This document shows, one piece after another, positions 1 through 26,255 of a stretch of DNA of 64,000 bases. The stretch spans positions 1,839,501-1,903,500 of the forward strand of contig JACYXH010000781.1 in assembly GCA_026745465.1 (NCBI GenBank). The letters are read 5' to 3'. Below the pieces are notes generated by a model. The model made no database searches and was not told the origin of the DNA. It saw nothing but the letters and a program-made list of their open reading frames with translations. The position numbers and the translations under genes are program-made. Origin of the DNA: Lota lota. Lineage: Eukaryota; Chordata; Actinopteri; Gadiformes; Lotidae. Every line of letters starts with the position of its first letter. Positions within the stretch are counted from its first letter, which is position 1.

Positions 1-3000
1 CATAACACCTCCACAATAACATTATAACCTGCTGATTTATTGAACTACAGACATTACTCATCCCACTATTGATTTGTAAACCTGTGTGGCTTTTATTTTG
101 TAGTTTTAAAGTTCAGACTGTCAGGGAGAACCAGAAGATGGATCTGTTTTAAACATGTTCATGCGGCCATATTGGCTCGCGTCTCGTGTCGCAGCGAGGG
201 GAGTTGAGGTCTCGCCAGTTCTGGTATGAAACGACTGGGCTTGAGTGATTAGCCAATCAGAGGCTTCCTCTACGGACCAATTAACCTTGATGGGACTTTT
301 GAGGCTCCCAGCCAAAACACTTCCTCCTGCTCCTCCCCCACCTCCTCCTGCTCCTACAACACCCCCTCCTGCCCCTAATCCTCCTTCTCAACCACCACCT
401 CCACCTCCTCATCTTAAACCACCACCTTCTCTTATTCACGGGTCTGGAAGAGAGTCTTTATTACAGGAGGTGGGTGTGAACACAGAGTGAAACATCTGTC
501 TTCACCCCTGTCTTCAGATGTGAAAGGTGTCAACGTAGAGTTGTCGAGAGGTGGGGGTGTGGAGGTGAGAGATATTTACCATTGAGTCTAAATTGAACCT
601 CTGCGCCAAATTGCCACCATGGGTCTCTTAAGTCTGTGCTTGCATTTATTGTTCTGCGTCGGGGATTCTGAGCATAGTCTACCAAAACGTCGCCATAAGT
701 CACTTATTCAGTGACATCCGGTGGTGTTTATGATGTGAAGTTGAGGAGTCGTACAAATGAAGCTCAACTCGTCGAGTTGAATGGGGGAACGTAGCAGGAA
801 AGACGAAGCAGGCCGCCCACCGCCCTGACGTGTAGTTTTACATTTGAGGACAGGTGCGTCGACCTACCTTTAGAGACCTGCGTGGGCTACGCCGGGGACG
901 TAGAGACGTCCGGCGTAGGTGTAGAAGTATAATGTGACCTTTAGTAGAGGTGGTTGGAGTCAAAACATCAATGTTCTCGCCTTGTAGCGGAGGAGCTAGG
1001 CGCAAGGACGCGGTTACAAAGAAAATCTTGGAATTATTCTTCTGTGTGACACTTGAGATTTCCTCTTTGTGGACGTTGATGAAGTGATGTTGAAGTGTAG
1101 GTTTAGGTTTTGTTCCGGCTCTGAATAGACCTAGATTTTTCAGGCTAGAGAGGGAACCAGCTTGGTGTGAGGGGAGCTGTCCCAGAGAGCAGCAGAACGC
1201 TACGATACCATCCAGAACATCTCTCACACCACATAAGCTTTGGGTCCAGTCTCCCTCTGGCCTTGTGTGTGTGGTCTTCATATCTGTATGTGTGGTCTAT
1301 CAGTGTGTGTGTTTGTGTGTGTGTGTGCGTGTGGTCTACAAACGTATGTGTATTATTAATATCTGCACATGGTGTATGTTCATGTGTGTGAGGTATGCAA
1401 GTGTGTGCAATTGTGGTACTCTCTTCTCTCTTATTAGTCCTTCAACCCACACACACACACACACCCAGGCCCACACACAGACATACACTCACACATCCAG
1501 ACTCACACACACACACCTGCCCTCTAACAGCCTCTGTGTATGTCCTTGTTGCCATGGTATCAAATCTCAACTGATCCCCTTGTCCTGGTCACCTCCTGTC
1601 TTTCATCTCTGTGACATCACAACAAAACTCAACGCCTCCCACCCAAGTCACTTCCTGGGGGGCAGAGGGACAGAAGAGGGACCCTCTCCTGGGCTCCTTC
1701 TCAAGGTTTCTTCCCTCTGGGTGTCGGGAGTTTCTCCTTGTAGTCTCTGTAGAGGGCTTATGGTTAGGGCGGGTCTATAATGTGTGCCTGTGAAGCCATG
1801 TAGACTCACTGTGATTAATTAATTCATAACATAGCAAAACCGTCTCAACGTGAGTGGAGTCCAGTGTGAATGATAACAGTTGAACAGTATAACAGTGCTC
1901 CTCTGTCAAACACTTTAATCTCTGTTCTGGAATGATGTCGCTACGTGTTTGTGTTCTGGTTGGTTTGGAAAATATCTGGGGTATACCCCTAGATAATACC
2001 CCCCCCCCCCCCCGACCCCTGTCATTTTCATGATGCCAACACACGTCTCAGATAACCTGCCACATGCCAACGCACCATTCTGATGATGGTAGTACACAGG
2101 AGCCATATTTAATGTGTATATTTCAGATATAGTTGACATACGTAGTTGTCTCAGGTATTTAGCTGGATCTGATACTAACCACGATTTAGAAAATAAGTCT
2201 GAATGTCTGGCTATCCCTTCTGCCACTCTCCCTCGTCTTCTCTCTCTCTTTCTCTCTCTCCCTCTTCCCGTCTGTCTCCCTCTCTCTTTTTCTCTCCGTC
2301 CCTCCCCTGTCTCTCTCTCCCCTCCCTCTCTCATAATCGGTCTGTCTGTCTATGTAATAGGGTAATGTGTATTTACAGTCTAAAGAGCACATCTGACTGA
2401 TTGTCAGGTGTGTGTGTTGTGGCAGTCTGCACGTGTCTGTGTGTTCTTGTGAGTAGACGTGTGTGTATATGTGTGTGTGTAGCTCATCAGTGAATATGAA
2501 CGTGTCTTTCTCTTGACACCATTATCTCCTGTCTCTGTAGAACTACAACCTGCACACGTTCTGTAGTTCTGTCATGGAATACATATAATCAGTGTATACT
2601 GGCTGTATATCTTTCTAGTTAAACATTATCTGTGAATGTATGTATTTATACTATATATTTGTGCATATGCAGGTCTTTGTAGACCAACCCAAACCTGGAG
2701 GAATCTGCCTTCCATGTCTCTGAAGCAGATCTGAAACTAGAAACGTGAAAGCATTACATAGCTTACTGTAAACTGTACCAGCAGCAGCAGAGTGAGGGGT
2801 CTATTTTAAATGAGAGACAGAGAGAGAGAGACAGAGACAGAGACACAACACAACACCCCCTCGTCTTCTAGCAGAATATTCATAAATGTCGTTAAACACA
2901 CACACACACTGATCTTCAAAGTCTGTCTGGATTATAATACAGACTGGTCCTGGACCATTCTTTATTTTAATCAATGGAAGTGTTGGGCGTTATGCCTCTG

Positions 3001-3241
3001 TTATTATGAGTAGTGTGTGTCTGTTAAGTGTGTGTGTGTAACACAGCAGATCCGTGTGTCTGTGTGTGTATTATGCCTCTGTTACACACACACACACACA
3101 CAGCTCAATGTATCTGTGTAAGTTATGTTTGTTATTTTGATGACTGATGTGTATAGACTGTGTGTGTGTGTTTGATATATAATGTGCTTGTTGTGTAAAT
3201 GAACAGGTTTATTGTGTGTTATGTGTGACGTGTATATAGAC

Positions 3242-3285
<44 letters not shown>

Positions 3286-3444
3286 GTTTATTGCGGGCTG
3301 TGGAGACAAAGGACATCTGTGTGACAAGAAGCTCAGGTCTCCTGTCGTAGGGGGGCGGGACTTAGAGGTGGAGGCGGGGCTTTGTGTCGGCAGGCAGCTG
3401 TTGGCGTTAGAATGACGTGCACAGCTGTTCTACCGCCTCATGGT

Positions 3445-3499
<55 letters not shown>

Positions 3500-4159
3500 T
3501 GTGTGTTTAAACTGGTGAAGCATTTGGTGGATCTGGGCCCTTTGGAGGGCGGCTGCTACCGCCAAATGTTCAGAAGAATCTAAATGATCCAAAGCGTTTC
3601 TCAGGAGCCTTACCTCTGTTTTGATTGTAAATACACAACACTCGTCTACATTTAAGACTTTTGATTCCTAATCTGAAGTCAGATGGCAGACGAGATCAAA
3701 TCTTGGTGAATGGGGTGTTCCACTTTCTTTTGCTTCATATTTGTATTGACCAATCATGTTACTTTGGGCGGGGATCTGCAAGCGTGTAATTGGAAAACAC
3801 AAACTCAGCCAGCAGTAGTACACTGTAACCAAGTGTCACTAAAGGTTTCAAATCAACCCAGTGTAGACTGGCCACTGAAGAAATATGCTCCTTAAAATCC
3901 CCATCTGAAACCATCATCCACTCAAGAGTGGATATCTCCGTAAAGAAACAGGAAACAAGGTGTAACCCCGCACCTTGCTGTTTCTGGTTTCCGTTCCAGG
4001 CTCTGTGCCGTCTCCCCCTAGACGTTCTGCAATAACTTAGTAGGACTAATGGGTCCCAGATTACAACAACAAGTACTTTATCAATCCTGAATAAAATAGT
4101 GTGTCATAATCATTCTGCTGAAGATGGGAAATAATAATACTGTTGCTCTCTCCCCCCAG
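1..4159. other. Non-coding stretch, probably smarcd3 intron 1 or upstream DNA
   Basis: No convincing exon is seen here. The first recognisable smarcd3 coding exon starts at 4160 with an acceptor and mid-protein sequence, so the first coding exon should lie upstream. The stretch holds GT/CA microsatellites (about 1265-1340, 1450-1515, 3245-3281, 3447-3495), a C run (1999-2013), a CT-rich tract (2220-2330) and a LINE tail fragment (about 4069-4095). An open proline-rich frame at 245-490 is discussed as a finding. Confidence 0.6.
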
Positions 4160-17261
<13,102 letters not shown>

Positions 17262-17281
17262 CCACCCTCACTACTGGGGCC

Positions 17282-17330
<49 letters not shown>

Positions 17331-18176
17331 TGTGTGGAAGGTGGTTCTCCATAGTCTGATCTCATCATCGCGTGACGTGGGACCCTCCGCATGACATCAT
17401 CAGACATCATCTCCTGATTCCGATCCCGTAAGCGTGTTCCACAGACACGATAGATGGGATGTGTCTATGGAAAGTCATCCCCGATGCGTTGTCATAGCAA
17501 CACATTGCAGGGACATCACAGTGACAGGCTACATGTGTTTTTAAACGTATTGAATGATGAGGGGATGGGGTATGGCGTGTGTGAGTGTGTGTTCTAGTTA
17601 GAGGTGAGCTTTTTGGAGTGTGAATTACGTGAATTACACCAGCAGAATGAAAAGAAGTTGGGAGAGGGAGAAATATTTTTTGGGGTGGAAATCGAAATGA
17701 TTTTAAAAAGCAGTTATGGGATGTTCAGTATTTAGACTTATATGCTTATTGGCTAATTCAACCCTCAACTCCAAACAGTATTTTCACTATCCAGACCTTT
17801 CGATAGCAGCACTGCTGTTACCCGTCACTATTGCACCCACCGTGCTGTTATTGAAATTACATGAATTATTGGAAGATTTTGATCATAAGTGTTTCTGTAA
17901 AAGAAGTATGGATAACTGTTGGATAGTTGAACGAAGCTTGTAAAAACACAAAACAGTGTGGCATTAAGATAGCAGGACATTTAAGAGTGATAATTTGGTT
18001 TTTATCAAGTTACTGACTCCTGTTTCTTATGTAATATTTAAAGAATTAAAGATGTCTCAAATGTTTCACCAAAGGTTCAAAATATAAGCAGTATTCGCTG
18101 TCTTACACGGAAGATGAAGGAACTAAAGACCAGAACCGCTAGTACATGCAGTATTTTACAGTAATACTTAGAGTAC

Positions 18177-18180
<4 letters not shown>

Positions 18181-18230
<50 letters not shown>
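18181..18230 (+). repeat. (GT)n microsatellite in the probable smarcd3 3' UTR
   Basis: Pure GT tract of 50 bases. Confidence 0.95.
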
Positions 18231-18231
<1 letters not shown>

Positions 18232-19689
18232 CTTTTACTGCGTGCGACAATAATATCGTGTTTTTCAAAGCACCCGAGTAGTAGCAGGCACACTTTCTGA
18301 AAAATACTGCAAGCACTGAGTACTTCTGCTTAGGGACGCAGTTTATAGTTTGTACTACAAAGTCTCACGTACTGTTGAAAAAAAAACAGAAGGGAAAGAT
18401 GAAGACTTTTTTAATAAGAGATGTGAATGTAAATATTTTTTTTCTTTCTTAAGACAGCTAACTGTACAGTATATGCCTGTTTGTTTGTGTCATTGTTTGG
18501 AGGTCCAGGCCTCGTATTGCAGTACGACGGCTCTAAATACGTAGAAAAGGAACTTTAGCGTTCCACTGTGTGCTGTGGAGCCTTACTCTATCATGAGAAA
18601 AGACTGAATACTTTTCAAATGTCACGGAGAACAACAAGTAACCAAAACACTTAAACTCAAACGCAAGAAACAGAAGCCTCTCTGGTGAAACACGGGTTAT
18701 TACAAGCGGTTTCGAATTGGCTCAAATCAATTATGACAGTTGTAATAATAGTGTTTCACCAGAAGGGGTGCTGTCGAGGAGGTTTGATTTACCTGTTCGG
18801 TTGCTCATTATCTCTATTTTGGTCTCCATGGAAACTCACTAGTTTTAGCAGGTAATCTGCACCTATCTCCATTTATTTTATTCATGTTTCACTGTCACAG
18901 TTTCTCAGCCAACAGACTCTTTGCACTGTGCTGTAGATTTACGTCATGGGGGAACTTTCCACCCGGCATAAACAAGAGTGATGGGATAATTCACGATGAC
19001 CTATGCATGCTTTGTGTATATTAATGAATACATTTGAAGCAGTACGTGTACATATGTTACGCTGGTTTAGCCGTTTACGTGATGAGAAGTCAATTCATAG
19101 CACACTCATGTAAAAAAAAAAAAGATGCCTTCTGGAAAGTTTGCCAAAAATGATAATGCTCTACCAGCAATTTACTGTAGGTGTGACTTTCAGAAGTGTT
19201 TTCGTTAATAGAACAGTACTCTAATTATGTTAACTGCACTCACTAGAGAAGCAGAAAGTCGTTTTAAAGCATCTTATGTACCTCAGTACTTAGTGTCTGG
19301 TAAAAAAAACCAAACATTTTTTGTAAGGCCGTTTATCTTCACTGTTGTCACAACGGCGTCACTGGTCCGCTGCCTCCCTCTTGTGCAGGAATTTGGAAAC
19401 TGCAACTTGCTTCTCATTCAGAAATAAGGTGGGGTGGCTGACAGCATCCTACCACCTGTGTGAAAGGTTCCTCTAATAAGGCGTTCATTCACGTTCAAAG
19501 GTCTGTCAAGTTGTTCAGACGTCTGTCAACTTAACTGCATGTGTTTTCTAGGTCTCTATCCCTGTTTACACTGTTACATCCGTGGTACACCAACAAATAA
19601 TTACTGTGTGGAGATTTAAATAAACGAAACGGTTTGCAGATAATGTTATAACAAAAAAGGGAAATTTTGACTGTGTCCGCCTGGATGTA

Positions 19690-19695
19690 AATAAA
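19690..19695 (+). terminator. Candidate polyadenylation signal of smarcd3
   Basis: AATAAA on the plus strand followed by GT/T-rich sequence. A second copy lies 71 bases upstream at 19619. It precedes the convergent chpf2 gene. Confidence 0.4.
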
Positions 19696-19739
19696 GAAGT
19701 GATGCCAAAGTTTGTAAATGCCATACATTCTGAAATGTC

Positions 19740-19879
19740 TCTTTTTTTTATCAGCTAAAATGTTTCGTCCCCAAATGGTCTAAAACTAGGCTATGCTTTT
19801 AACACTAATGAAAGCAGGATGATCTTGTAGACCTACCTTTTTGTTCCTTATGTACGAGTGAGGGTTTACGTATGGCGGA

Positions 19880-19924
<45 letters not shown>

Positions 19925-21160
19925 ACAGGCGGTTTATTGTCCTACAAGAGGCAGGGCAGGTCCAGGTCACTATGGAAATTACGCCGTAAATGCTGACACC
20001 AGACCAGGACCCCCCCCCCCATATTGCGGTGATATATTTGGGGAATGTAGACATGTTGAGCATCCCCAGGGCATGCTAAACATGCTAAAACAAGTCCGTT
20101 TATTTCTTTTTATATAATGTTTCCAACATTTATGCTATGCTACTTAAGCTCTCCCATGTTAATGGTGAGAGTAAACCCCTTATAAATACACCCTGTGTGT
20201 AGCTCCTAGCCCCCCTGGCTCCCTCTGGGGAGAGAGAGCTTGTGAAAGGGTCTCATTCAGCTCGGAGCTCCACCTCCTAGAAGGTAGAATGCAGCTTCTC
20301 CCGCCCTCCCTCCTCTCCTCAGGGGTGGGCAGAGCAGGTATAGAGCGGACTCCTCCCATGGAGGAGAGGAGTGACTTAATGTGTGTGTGTGTGGGGGGGG
20401 GGGGGGGGGGGGTTGGGAACAAACTGTACAAAGATACAGGGCATGGTCATGAAAATTCTTGTAAAAACTAGAGGGAGAGAACAGTCTGGTGGTTGTAGCT
20501 GACCTTATTATATCTGTAGGAAGGGTTTCTCTGTAGAAGTGTCATAAATCGGACCTTTTGGTGATTAGGTGTTAACATGACATCCAATTATGTTTCAGTT
20601 ATCTCTTCACCGCATTGTGCTCCGGGAATTAATCAAATGACTTAACAGAACTAAGGTGTTTCCATGACAGTTAATAATTCAATTGGTTTATTAACCTCCA
20701 TGTAAACGTACTGAATGTCTCGTGCAGACTGTTGCTAGGATCTGATGGAAGTTACAGACAGAAGGAAGGAACGGGACAATTGTAAACACGGACATTAGGT
20801 CAAATAGTCTTTAATACATTAGGAGCAGAAACACTGAACCAGAAAACGGACCTCCTGGTGAGGTTAGGGTTAACATTCTTTAATAGGAATTATGGCCCAA
20901 TTTGTTTCTGTCCTTGTCCTCAACCATTAAAAAAATAACATTATGTGCTGTTTATTATTAACAGCACATGCTTCAGTAGCCAGTCTGTCTTCCTGTAGAA
21001 ACCGGCGGCCATTTAAGCAGCCAGCTAACCGTTCCAGGGCTGGACAAGAAGTGACATCATAACGATCCCGCCCACATTGAGATAGTGAAAGGTGGGGGAG
21101 TACAACCCCTCCACCATTTTGCCCACATTTCCTAGAGCAAGGCACCACAGTGACCGTAGG
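19740..21160. other. Intergenic region between convergent smarcd3 and chpf2
   Basis: No supported gene. It holds a (GT)n tract (19882-19921), a C run near 20010-20020 and a 20-base G run (20393-20412). The distal chpf2 polyadenylation hexamer may fall inside it. Confidence 0.55.
20393..20412 (+). repeat. G homopolymer, 20 bases
   Basis: A G run directly after a short GT tract, in the smarcd3/chpf2 intergenic region. Confidence 0.95.
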
Positions 21161-21167
21161 AAAGCAG

Positions 21168-21173
21168 TTTATT
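21168..21173 (-). terminator. Candidate polyadenylation signal of chpf2 (proximal)
   Basis: TTTATT on the plus strand (AATAAA on minus) lies 62 bases past the chpf2 stop. A second copy is at 20951-20956, so a short or a roughly 300-base 3' UTR is possible. Confidence 0.4.
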
Positions 21174-21234
21174 GTTATATTCTCCCTCCTCGGCAGTGTT
21201 CAACGGCAGCCGACTTCAACGGGGGTGGGCGTGT

Positions 21235-24200
21235 CTAGGTGCTGTTGGCCTGCTCCTGCTCGAACAACGCCATGGAGAGGTGCGAGCGCGACGCCAGCCC
21301 CTCCAGGTTGCTGAGCACGCAGCGGTGGTAGATGTCCTCGCTGAAGCGCGGGTTGCATGCGCGCCGCACGTACTTCTGCACGAGCGCCGGCTCGACGGCG
21401 CGGAACACGTGCAGGCCGGAGTAGCGCACGAAGATGTCGTACACGTCCATGCTCTCCAGCAGCTCCTCGTTGTCCAGGATGTCGGCGGCCATCTTGGTGC
21501 GGGCGGTCATGTAGTCGGCGTTGTAGAAGCACGCCTCATCGAAGACCTGCCGGTCGAAGTGTCCGTCGCGCAGCGGGTCGAAGGCGAACGCGGAGGACGA
21601 CTGCGGCTGCTCGCGGGACGCCACGGCCGGGCTGAACTCCTGGAAGTGGACGGGGAAGAACACCTGCCAGCTGCTGATGGCGTTCATGCGGCAGCGGTTC
21701 AGGAAGTCGCCGTTGATCTCGGTCCAGGGGCCCGCCAGGAAGAACAGCGTGTCCACGGGGTGCTTCTTTGAGATGATGTCCATGAGCTTGACCTGCGACG
21801 GCACCTCCGTCTTCACGCTGATCCACGGGATCTTCACGTCGCCGTAGCGCTTCTCCACCTCGCTGATCATGGCCTTGAGGCCGGCGAACACGTCCGTCTG
21901 GCTGACGCGCTGCGCGTCAAACGGGTCGTAGATGAACAGGAAGGTGAGCAGCACGTTGTCGCGCGTGTCCAGCGTGTTGGTGACGTACGTGTCCAGGAAG
22001 TTCCCCACGTAGTCCTGCTCCTGGGCCGTGACGGGCAGGATGACCTGCACGCGCGTGGCCTCCGTCACGTAGGGCATGGGGATGATCTCGATGGAGCTGA
22101 GGGGCCTCAGCAGGTTCACCCGTCGGCCCAGCACCTGGCTGTGGCCCTTCTGGGTGTAGGCCTCCAGCACCAGGTCCAGCACGTACTCCATGCCCCGCGT
22201 GGGGTCGAAGCGCCGGTACCCGTTGAGCAGGCGCCGCTTGCGGAAGCGCAGCTGGGGCTGGTAGCGCGCGTTGAGGCGCTCCACCGCCATCTCCAGGACG
22301 GCGCTGACGTCGGCCCGGTCCGCGCCCCTCAGCTCGCACTTGGGGGCGCTCTCCAGGCACGAGTACACGTGGTCCTCGGTGAAGTACTCCCAGTTGATGA
22401 CCTCGAAGCGCGTCTTGGGCTTGAAGGGTGCGGTGATGCCAATCGGCCATGTGGTTCCCGCCTTCCCCTCCGGGGTCAGGTGACTCAGGTTGTTGATCTG
22501 CATCTGGAAGTAAAAAATCGATAGAAATGAATACATGTGGAATGAACAAGTTTAACTCTATCACTAATTGCTCGTGGGAGGATTCCATGACAGTAAAATA
22601 CACTCATTTGATACTTGTCCCTCATTTGATCCTCTATATTTGTCTAAGATGTATACTTGATCTATCTGACATAAAACGAATGTTGAAGCCACTGGACCTA
22701 TATATTACAGTACATGTAACAGCAGATTAAAGTATAGTTGATCGTAGTACATTTAGTCGACGGCACATTCCTGTAACAGAGAGATGAATTCAGGGCATGA
22801 TATGAGGTAGTGGAAAGGCACACATCCCGGGCAGAATGACCACTCCCTCCCGGCTCTGCTCTGGGTGACATGTCAAAATATTAGACCCGTTAGGCATGTC
22901 TGCTGGGATCCACTCCAGCCACGATGGAGCGTTCAGACGATACGACGTGCTGTCTGTCTGACCGCCTGACTGACTGTATGTGTGTGTGTGTAGCTATGTC
23001 AAACAGGTATAACTCAATTAACGGAAGTTGCCAGTAATTTGGAGTACCTTCATTGAGGCTGTTTTGCCTGATTATTCAATCATAATAATGAATTTTAGTT
23101 ACAAAACATTCCTCGAATGGCTGTTTAACTTCATCATGTCTGTTAGACTGGGACTAACAGACCTAAGTCTATGGTCCCTACCCAGACAACACATTCCTCC
23201 TTTAGTCCCCCCAGGCCAGGCTTGTCAGGGCTAGGGTAGGCTAGTCAGGGTTAGGTAGGGTAGTGAGAGCTGGGCTAGGTTATTAAGGGCTAGGGTAGTC
23301 AGGGCTGGGCTAGGTAAGTCGGCGTTAGGCTCGGTTAGTCAAGGCAAGGGTAGGTTAGTGAGGTCTTGGCTATCCAAGGCTAGGCTAGTCAGAGCTAGGC
23401 TAGTCAGGGAAAGGCTATATGCTAGGCTAGTTAGGGCTAGGCTAGTCAGGGGGAGTCATCTTATCTCATCTGAACGCCCTTTCACTTTTAATAACACACC
23501 CAACCTGCCTTAGGGATCAATAAAGTATTATCTTATCTTAACAGCAATAAATGACAAATACACTTAACCTGTTCTAATTAGGGGAGGAAGTGTAGTGGCT
23601 GGGGTGCAGTCTATCTGCAGGCTTCCTGGAGCAAGATACCCTAACCCTACCTGCTCCATAATGACCTGTCTCTGTACTGTCTAACCCCTACCTGCTCCTT
23701 AATGATCTGTCTCTGTACTGTCCAACCCCTTCCTACTTCTTAATGACCTGTCTCTCTACTGTCTAACCTCAACCTGCCCCTTAATGACCTGTCTATGTAC
23801 TGTCTAACCCCTACCTGCTCCTTAATGACCTGTCTCTATATTGTCTAACCCCTAACTGCTCCTTAATGACCTGCTCTGTACTGTCTAACCCCTACCTGAT
23901 CCTTAATGATCTGTCTCTGTACTATCTATCCCCTACACACTCCTGAATGACCTGTCTCTGTACATTCTAATCCCTATCTGCTTCTTCATGACCTGTCTCT
24001 GTATTGTCTAACCCCTACCTGCCTTGTTAATGACCTGTCTCTATTCTCACTGTGATAAAAGCGACTGCTACATGACTAACATAGAAACACTGAGTCAGTG
24101 TGACTATAGAACCAGTGTTGCTGCCCACCTGAAGCTGCTCTATCTGCTGGTAGGTCCACTCCAGCTCCATCTGGCTGAAGCGTTTGTGGAGGCGGTACAT

Positions 24201-24626
24201 GAGGCTGGGTTCTGACACCGGGTGGACCGCCAGGGCGTTGCGGAACTGGGCGCTGTCCTCACGCTCCGGGTCGGCATTCTTACCAAGCTCAAAGTACTGG
24301 TAGCGCATCTCCTGGAGGGGGGAGACACGGGGGAGGGATGGAGGTCAGCCTGGGTGGCTCTGTAGCCCAGCTAGCCACTAGCATAGCAATAGATCTCATC
24401 TGCTGGTTTCACTGTTGTACTAACCATGTAAGGACATGTACTTCACACTGCATGTTGTGTGACCTATCGGTCTCTCTCTGTGGGCGTCTTTTTAAATTCT
24501 TTATTTATTTTTCTCTCTAGCAGTTCCATTATATACTGTTGGGGCATTTTCTGTTTTATAAGGCTGGATCGTGTGTTAATGTGTTCAGGTGTGGGTGTGT
24601 GTTCAGGTGTCTGTGAGTGTGGGTTA

Positions 24627-24675
<49 letters not shown>

Positions 24676-26255
24676 CTCTACCTGGTACACCTCCAGGCAG
24701 GTGAGGCCCAGGTAGTCTATGATGCACCTCCCCAGCCATTCGTCCGGTCGGACGCTCAGGATGTCGTTGCGGCAGGTGTCCAGGTGTGGCTGTAGCCTTC
24801 CCAGAAGGCTTTGCGACAGCAGGTACCCGTAGCCGCCGTGGCAGTAGCGCGCCTTCTCCTCACCGCCGATGAACTCCTCGGCGCGGCCCAGGTAGAGGTC
24901 CCGCCCCGAGCTCAGGTGGCCCACCAGCTGGGCCAGGCGGTCGGCCTGCAGGTAGGTGTCGTCCTGCGCCAGCAAAAACCAGTCGTACTCGTTGCCATGG
25001 TGACGGTGAAGGTGGCGCACCGTCTCGTACATCAGCCACACGGGCCGGTCGTCGCCGTGCGCGATTACAGTCATGCCGTGCGGCAGCTTGGCGCTGCGCA
25101 GGCCTGTGAAGAAGAAGGTGCGGTGGAAGCGGTGCGCCACGGTGCGGTTCACCGCCACCGCCAGCGTGTTGAGGGTGGCGCGCGACGTCAGAACCCCCAC
25201 CAGGAGGCGCTCCCTGATACCCAGCTCTGAGTGGATGTAGCGGGTCCTGGGGAGTCGAGAGAGGGGAGGGGATAGGTGAGGGAGGGAGAGAGGGACGGTT
25301 AAAAGAGACAGAGCGAGGGAGAGAGAAGAGAGACAGACACAGAAAGGGAGACAGAGAAGGAGAGATAAAAAAATAAACAATATAAAGAGAAGATAACCTT
25401 CTTAACATTGTTCTGCTGTCAGAACAGAGGGTGGCTGGGCTATTTGGGAAAGTGAGGTTGTATCATTTGTGTATAAGGTTTTAAAACCATTTAACGAGGA
25501 GGATCTTTAAATCCTTGTATTAAACAGAGTCTGCTCTGGCCAGTAAGCTTCTTAAAGACACCCCCCAGACTCAGCAGGAGGTAGAGGACATCTTGTGCAT
25601 TCAGAAACTCAGTACGGTTTAAAAAAAAAACATAACCCTATCGTTATAAAATACCTTAACGTTTTGTAATGGTTCCTTCATGCTGTATGGAGAAAATGGT
25701 TAGCTAGGATATGTGATGATGGTGCTAAATGTTTACCACATATTTGTGATTGCTACAAATCGTAATGTAGGCTACTGTCTTTTATAGAGAACACACATTA
25801 TTCATGACTAGTGGTTACACAAAAAACAACGGCCACTGTGTCACAAAAGTACTAATTCCTCCCTAGTTCAGTTGTGTAATAAGTTACCATATTAAGCAGA
25901 ATTATCGATCCTTTGCTTTTGAACGTGGTGTACCTCTAAACAACAGCTAAACAGTTTACAAGGAGATATTTCAAGCACACCGTAGGACTTTCTTGTGCGG
26001 TTTGTTGGGGTCCTTGTGGTAGGGCACTATCCGGGGCTGAAAGTCCTCATTCCCGGTGCCGTCCCAAGAGTCGGCCCGATCTCCTCTGTGTCCTCCGAGG
26101 AAAAGCCCCCCGTTGCCAAGCTCTTCCCCGCAGGAGTCATCCGCGTCTCCCTGGGTCCAAGAGACCATGAGCAGACTCAGGCTACATCCCAATGACAGCC
26201 CGAGGATGAGGGGTAGAGCGGGCCGGAACACGGCCAGGAGGGACGACAGTCTCAT
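21235..26255 (-). CDS. chpf2: CHPF2, chondroitin sulfate polymerising factor / glucuronyltransferase
   Basis: Golgi type II membrane glycosyltransferase that, with chondroitin synthases, extends the GlcA-GalNAc chain of chondroitin sulfate. Coding exons on the minus strand: 25981-26255 (ATG), 24682-25246, 24129-24311, 21235-22503 (TAG). They join in frame to 763 residues; human CHPF2 has 772. The N-terminus MRLSSLLAVFRPALPLILGL and the end FEQEQANST are nearly identical to human CHPF2 as I recall it. Residues about 7-32 form the signal anchor. The first (fringe/GT31-like) domain carries QDDTYL with the acidic pair at 187-188. The second (GT7-like) domain reads FFLAGPWTEI where active synthases have a D-x-D, so it probably does not bind metal. 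VHFQEF and CRMNAIS are conserved. Head-to-head with abcf2. Confidence 0.97.
23222..23452 (+). repeat. Minisatellite, GGCTAGTCAGGGCTA-like units
   Basis: Degenerate units of about 14-18 bases in chpf2 intron 3. Confidence 0.85.
23500..23542 (+). mobile_element. LINE 3' tail fragment
   Basis: GGGATCAATAAAGTATTATC plus a (TTATC)n-type tail. Related tails lie at 43432-43470 (plus), 29236-29292 (reverse) and 4069-4095 (reverse). This is the form of teleost non-LTR 3' ends. Confidence 0.6.
23600..24035 (+). repeat. About 42-bp minisatellite derived from a SINE 3' part
   Basis: Roughly ten units of the form TGACCTGTCTCTGTACTGTC plus TAACCCCTACCTGCTCCTTAA. The array starts with sequence matching the SINE segment seen singly at 50565-50625. 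It lies in chpf2 intron 3, ending about 90 bases from exon 24129-24311. Confidence 0.9.
24629..24673 (+). repeat. (GT)n microsatellite adjoining a chpf2 donor
   Basis: On the minus strand this is a CA tract that starts about eight bases after the chpf2 exon 2 donor (GTAGAG at 24681). Confidence 0.95.

Larger units (their letters stand above)
17262..19715 (+). other. smarcd3: Probable smarcd3 3' UTR
   Basis: Unspliced AT-rich sequence follows the TAA at 17259-17261. It opens with a (GT)n tract at 17284-17327, contains a second (GT)n at 18181-18230, and has AATAAA hexamers at 19619-19624 and 19690-19695. No other gene is seen in the interval. The length (about 2.4 kb) is an inference from the hexamers; an earlier cleavage site is possible. 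Confidence 0.5.

Noticed and set aside
21172..22524. Plus-strand open frames of up to 199 codons opposite chpf2
   Set aside because: They are antisense shadows of the GC-rich chpf2 last exon, with arginine/valine-rich composition and no domain.
23600..24035. CRISPR-like regular direct repeats
   Set aside because: Units are contiguous and degenerate with no unique spacers, in a vertebrate intron; it is a minisatellite.
21235..26255. A microRNA inside chpf2 equivalent to human mir-671
   Set aside because: I looked for its mature sequence in exons and introns and did not see it; no hairpin candidate was convincing.
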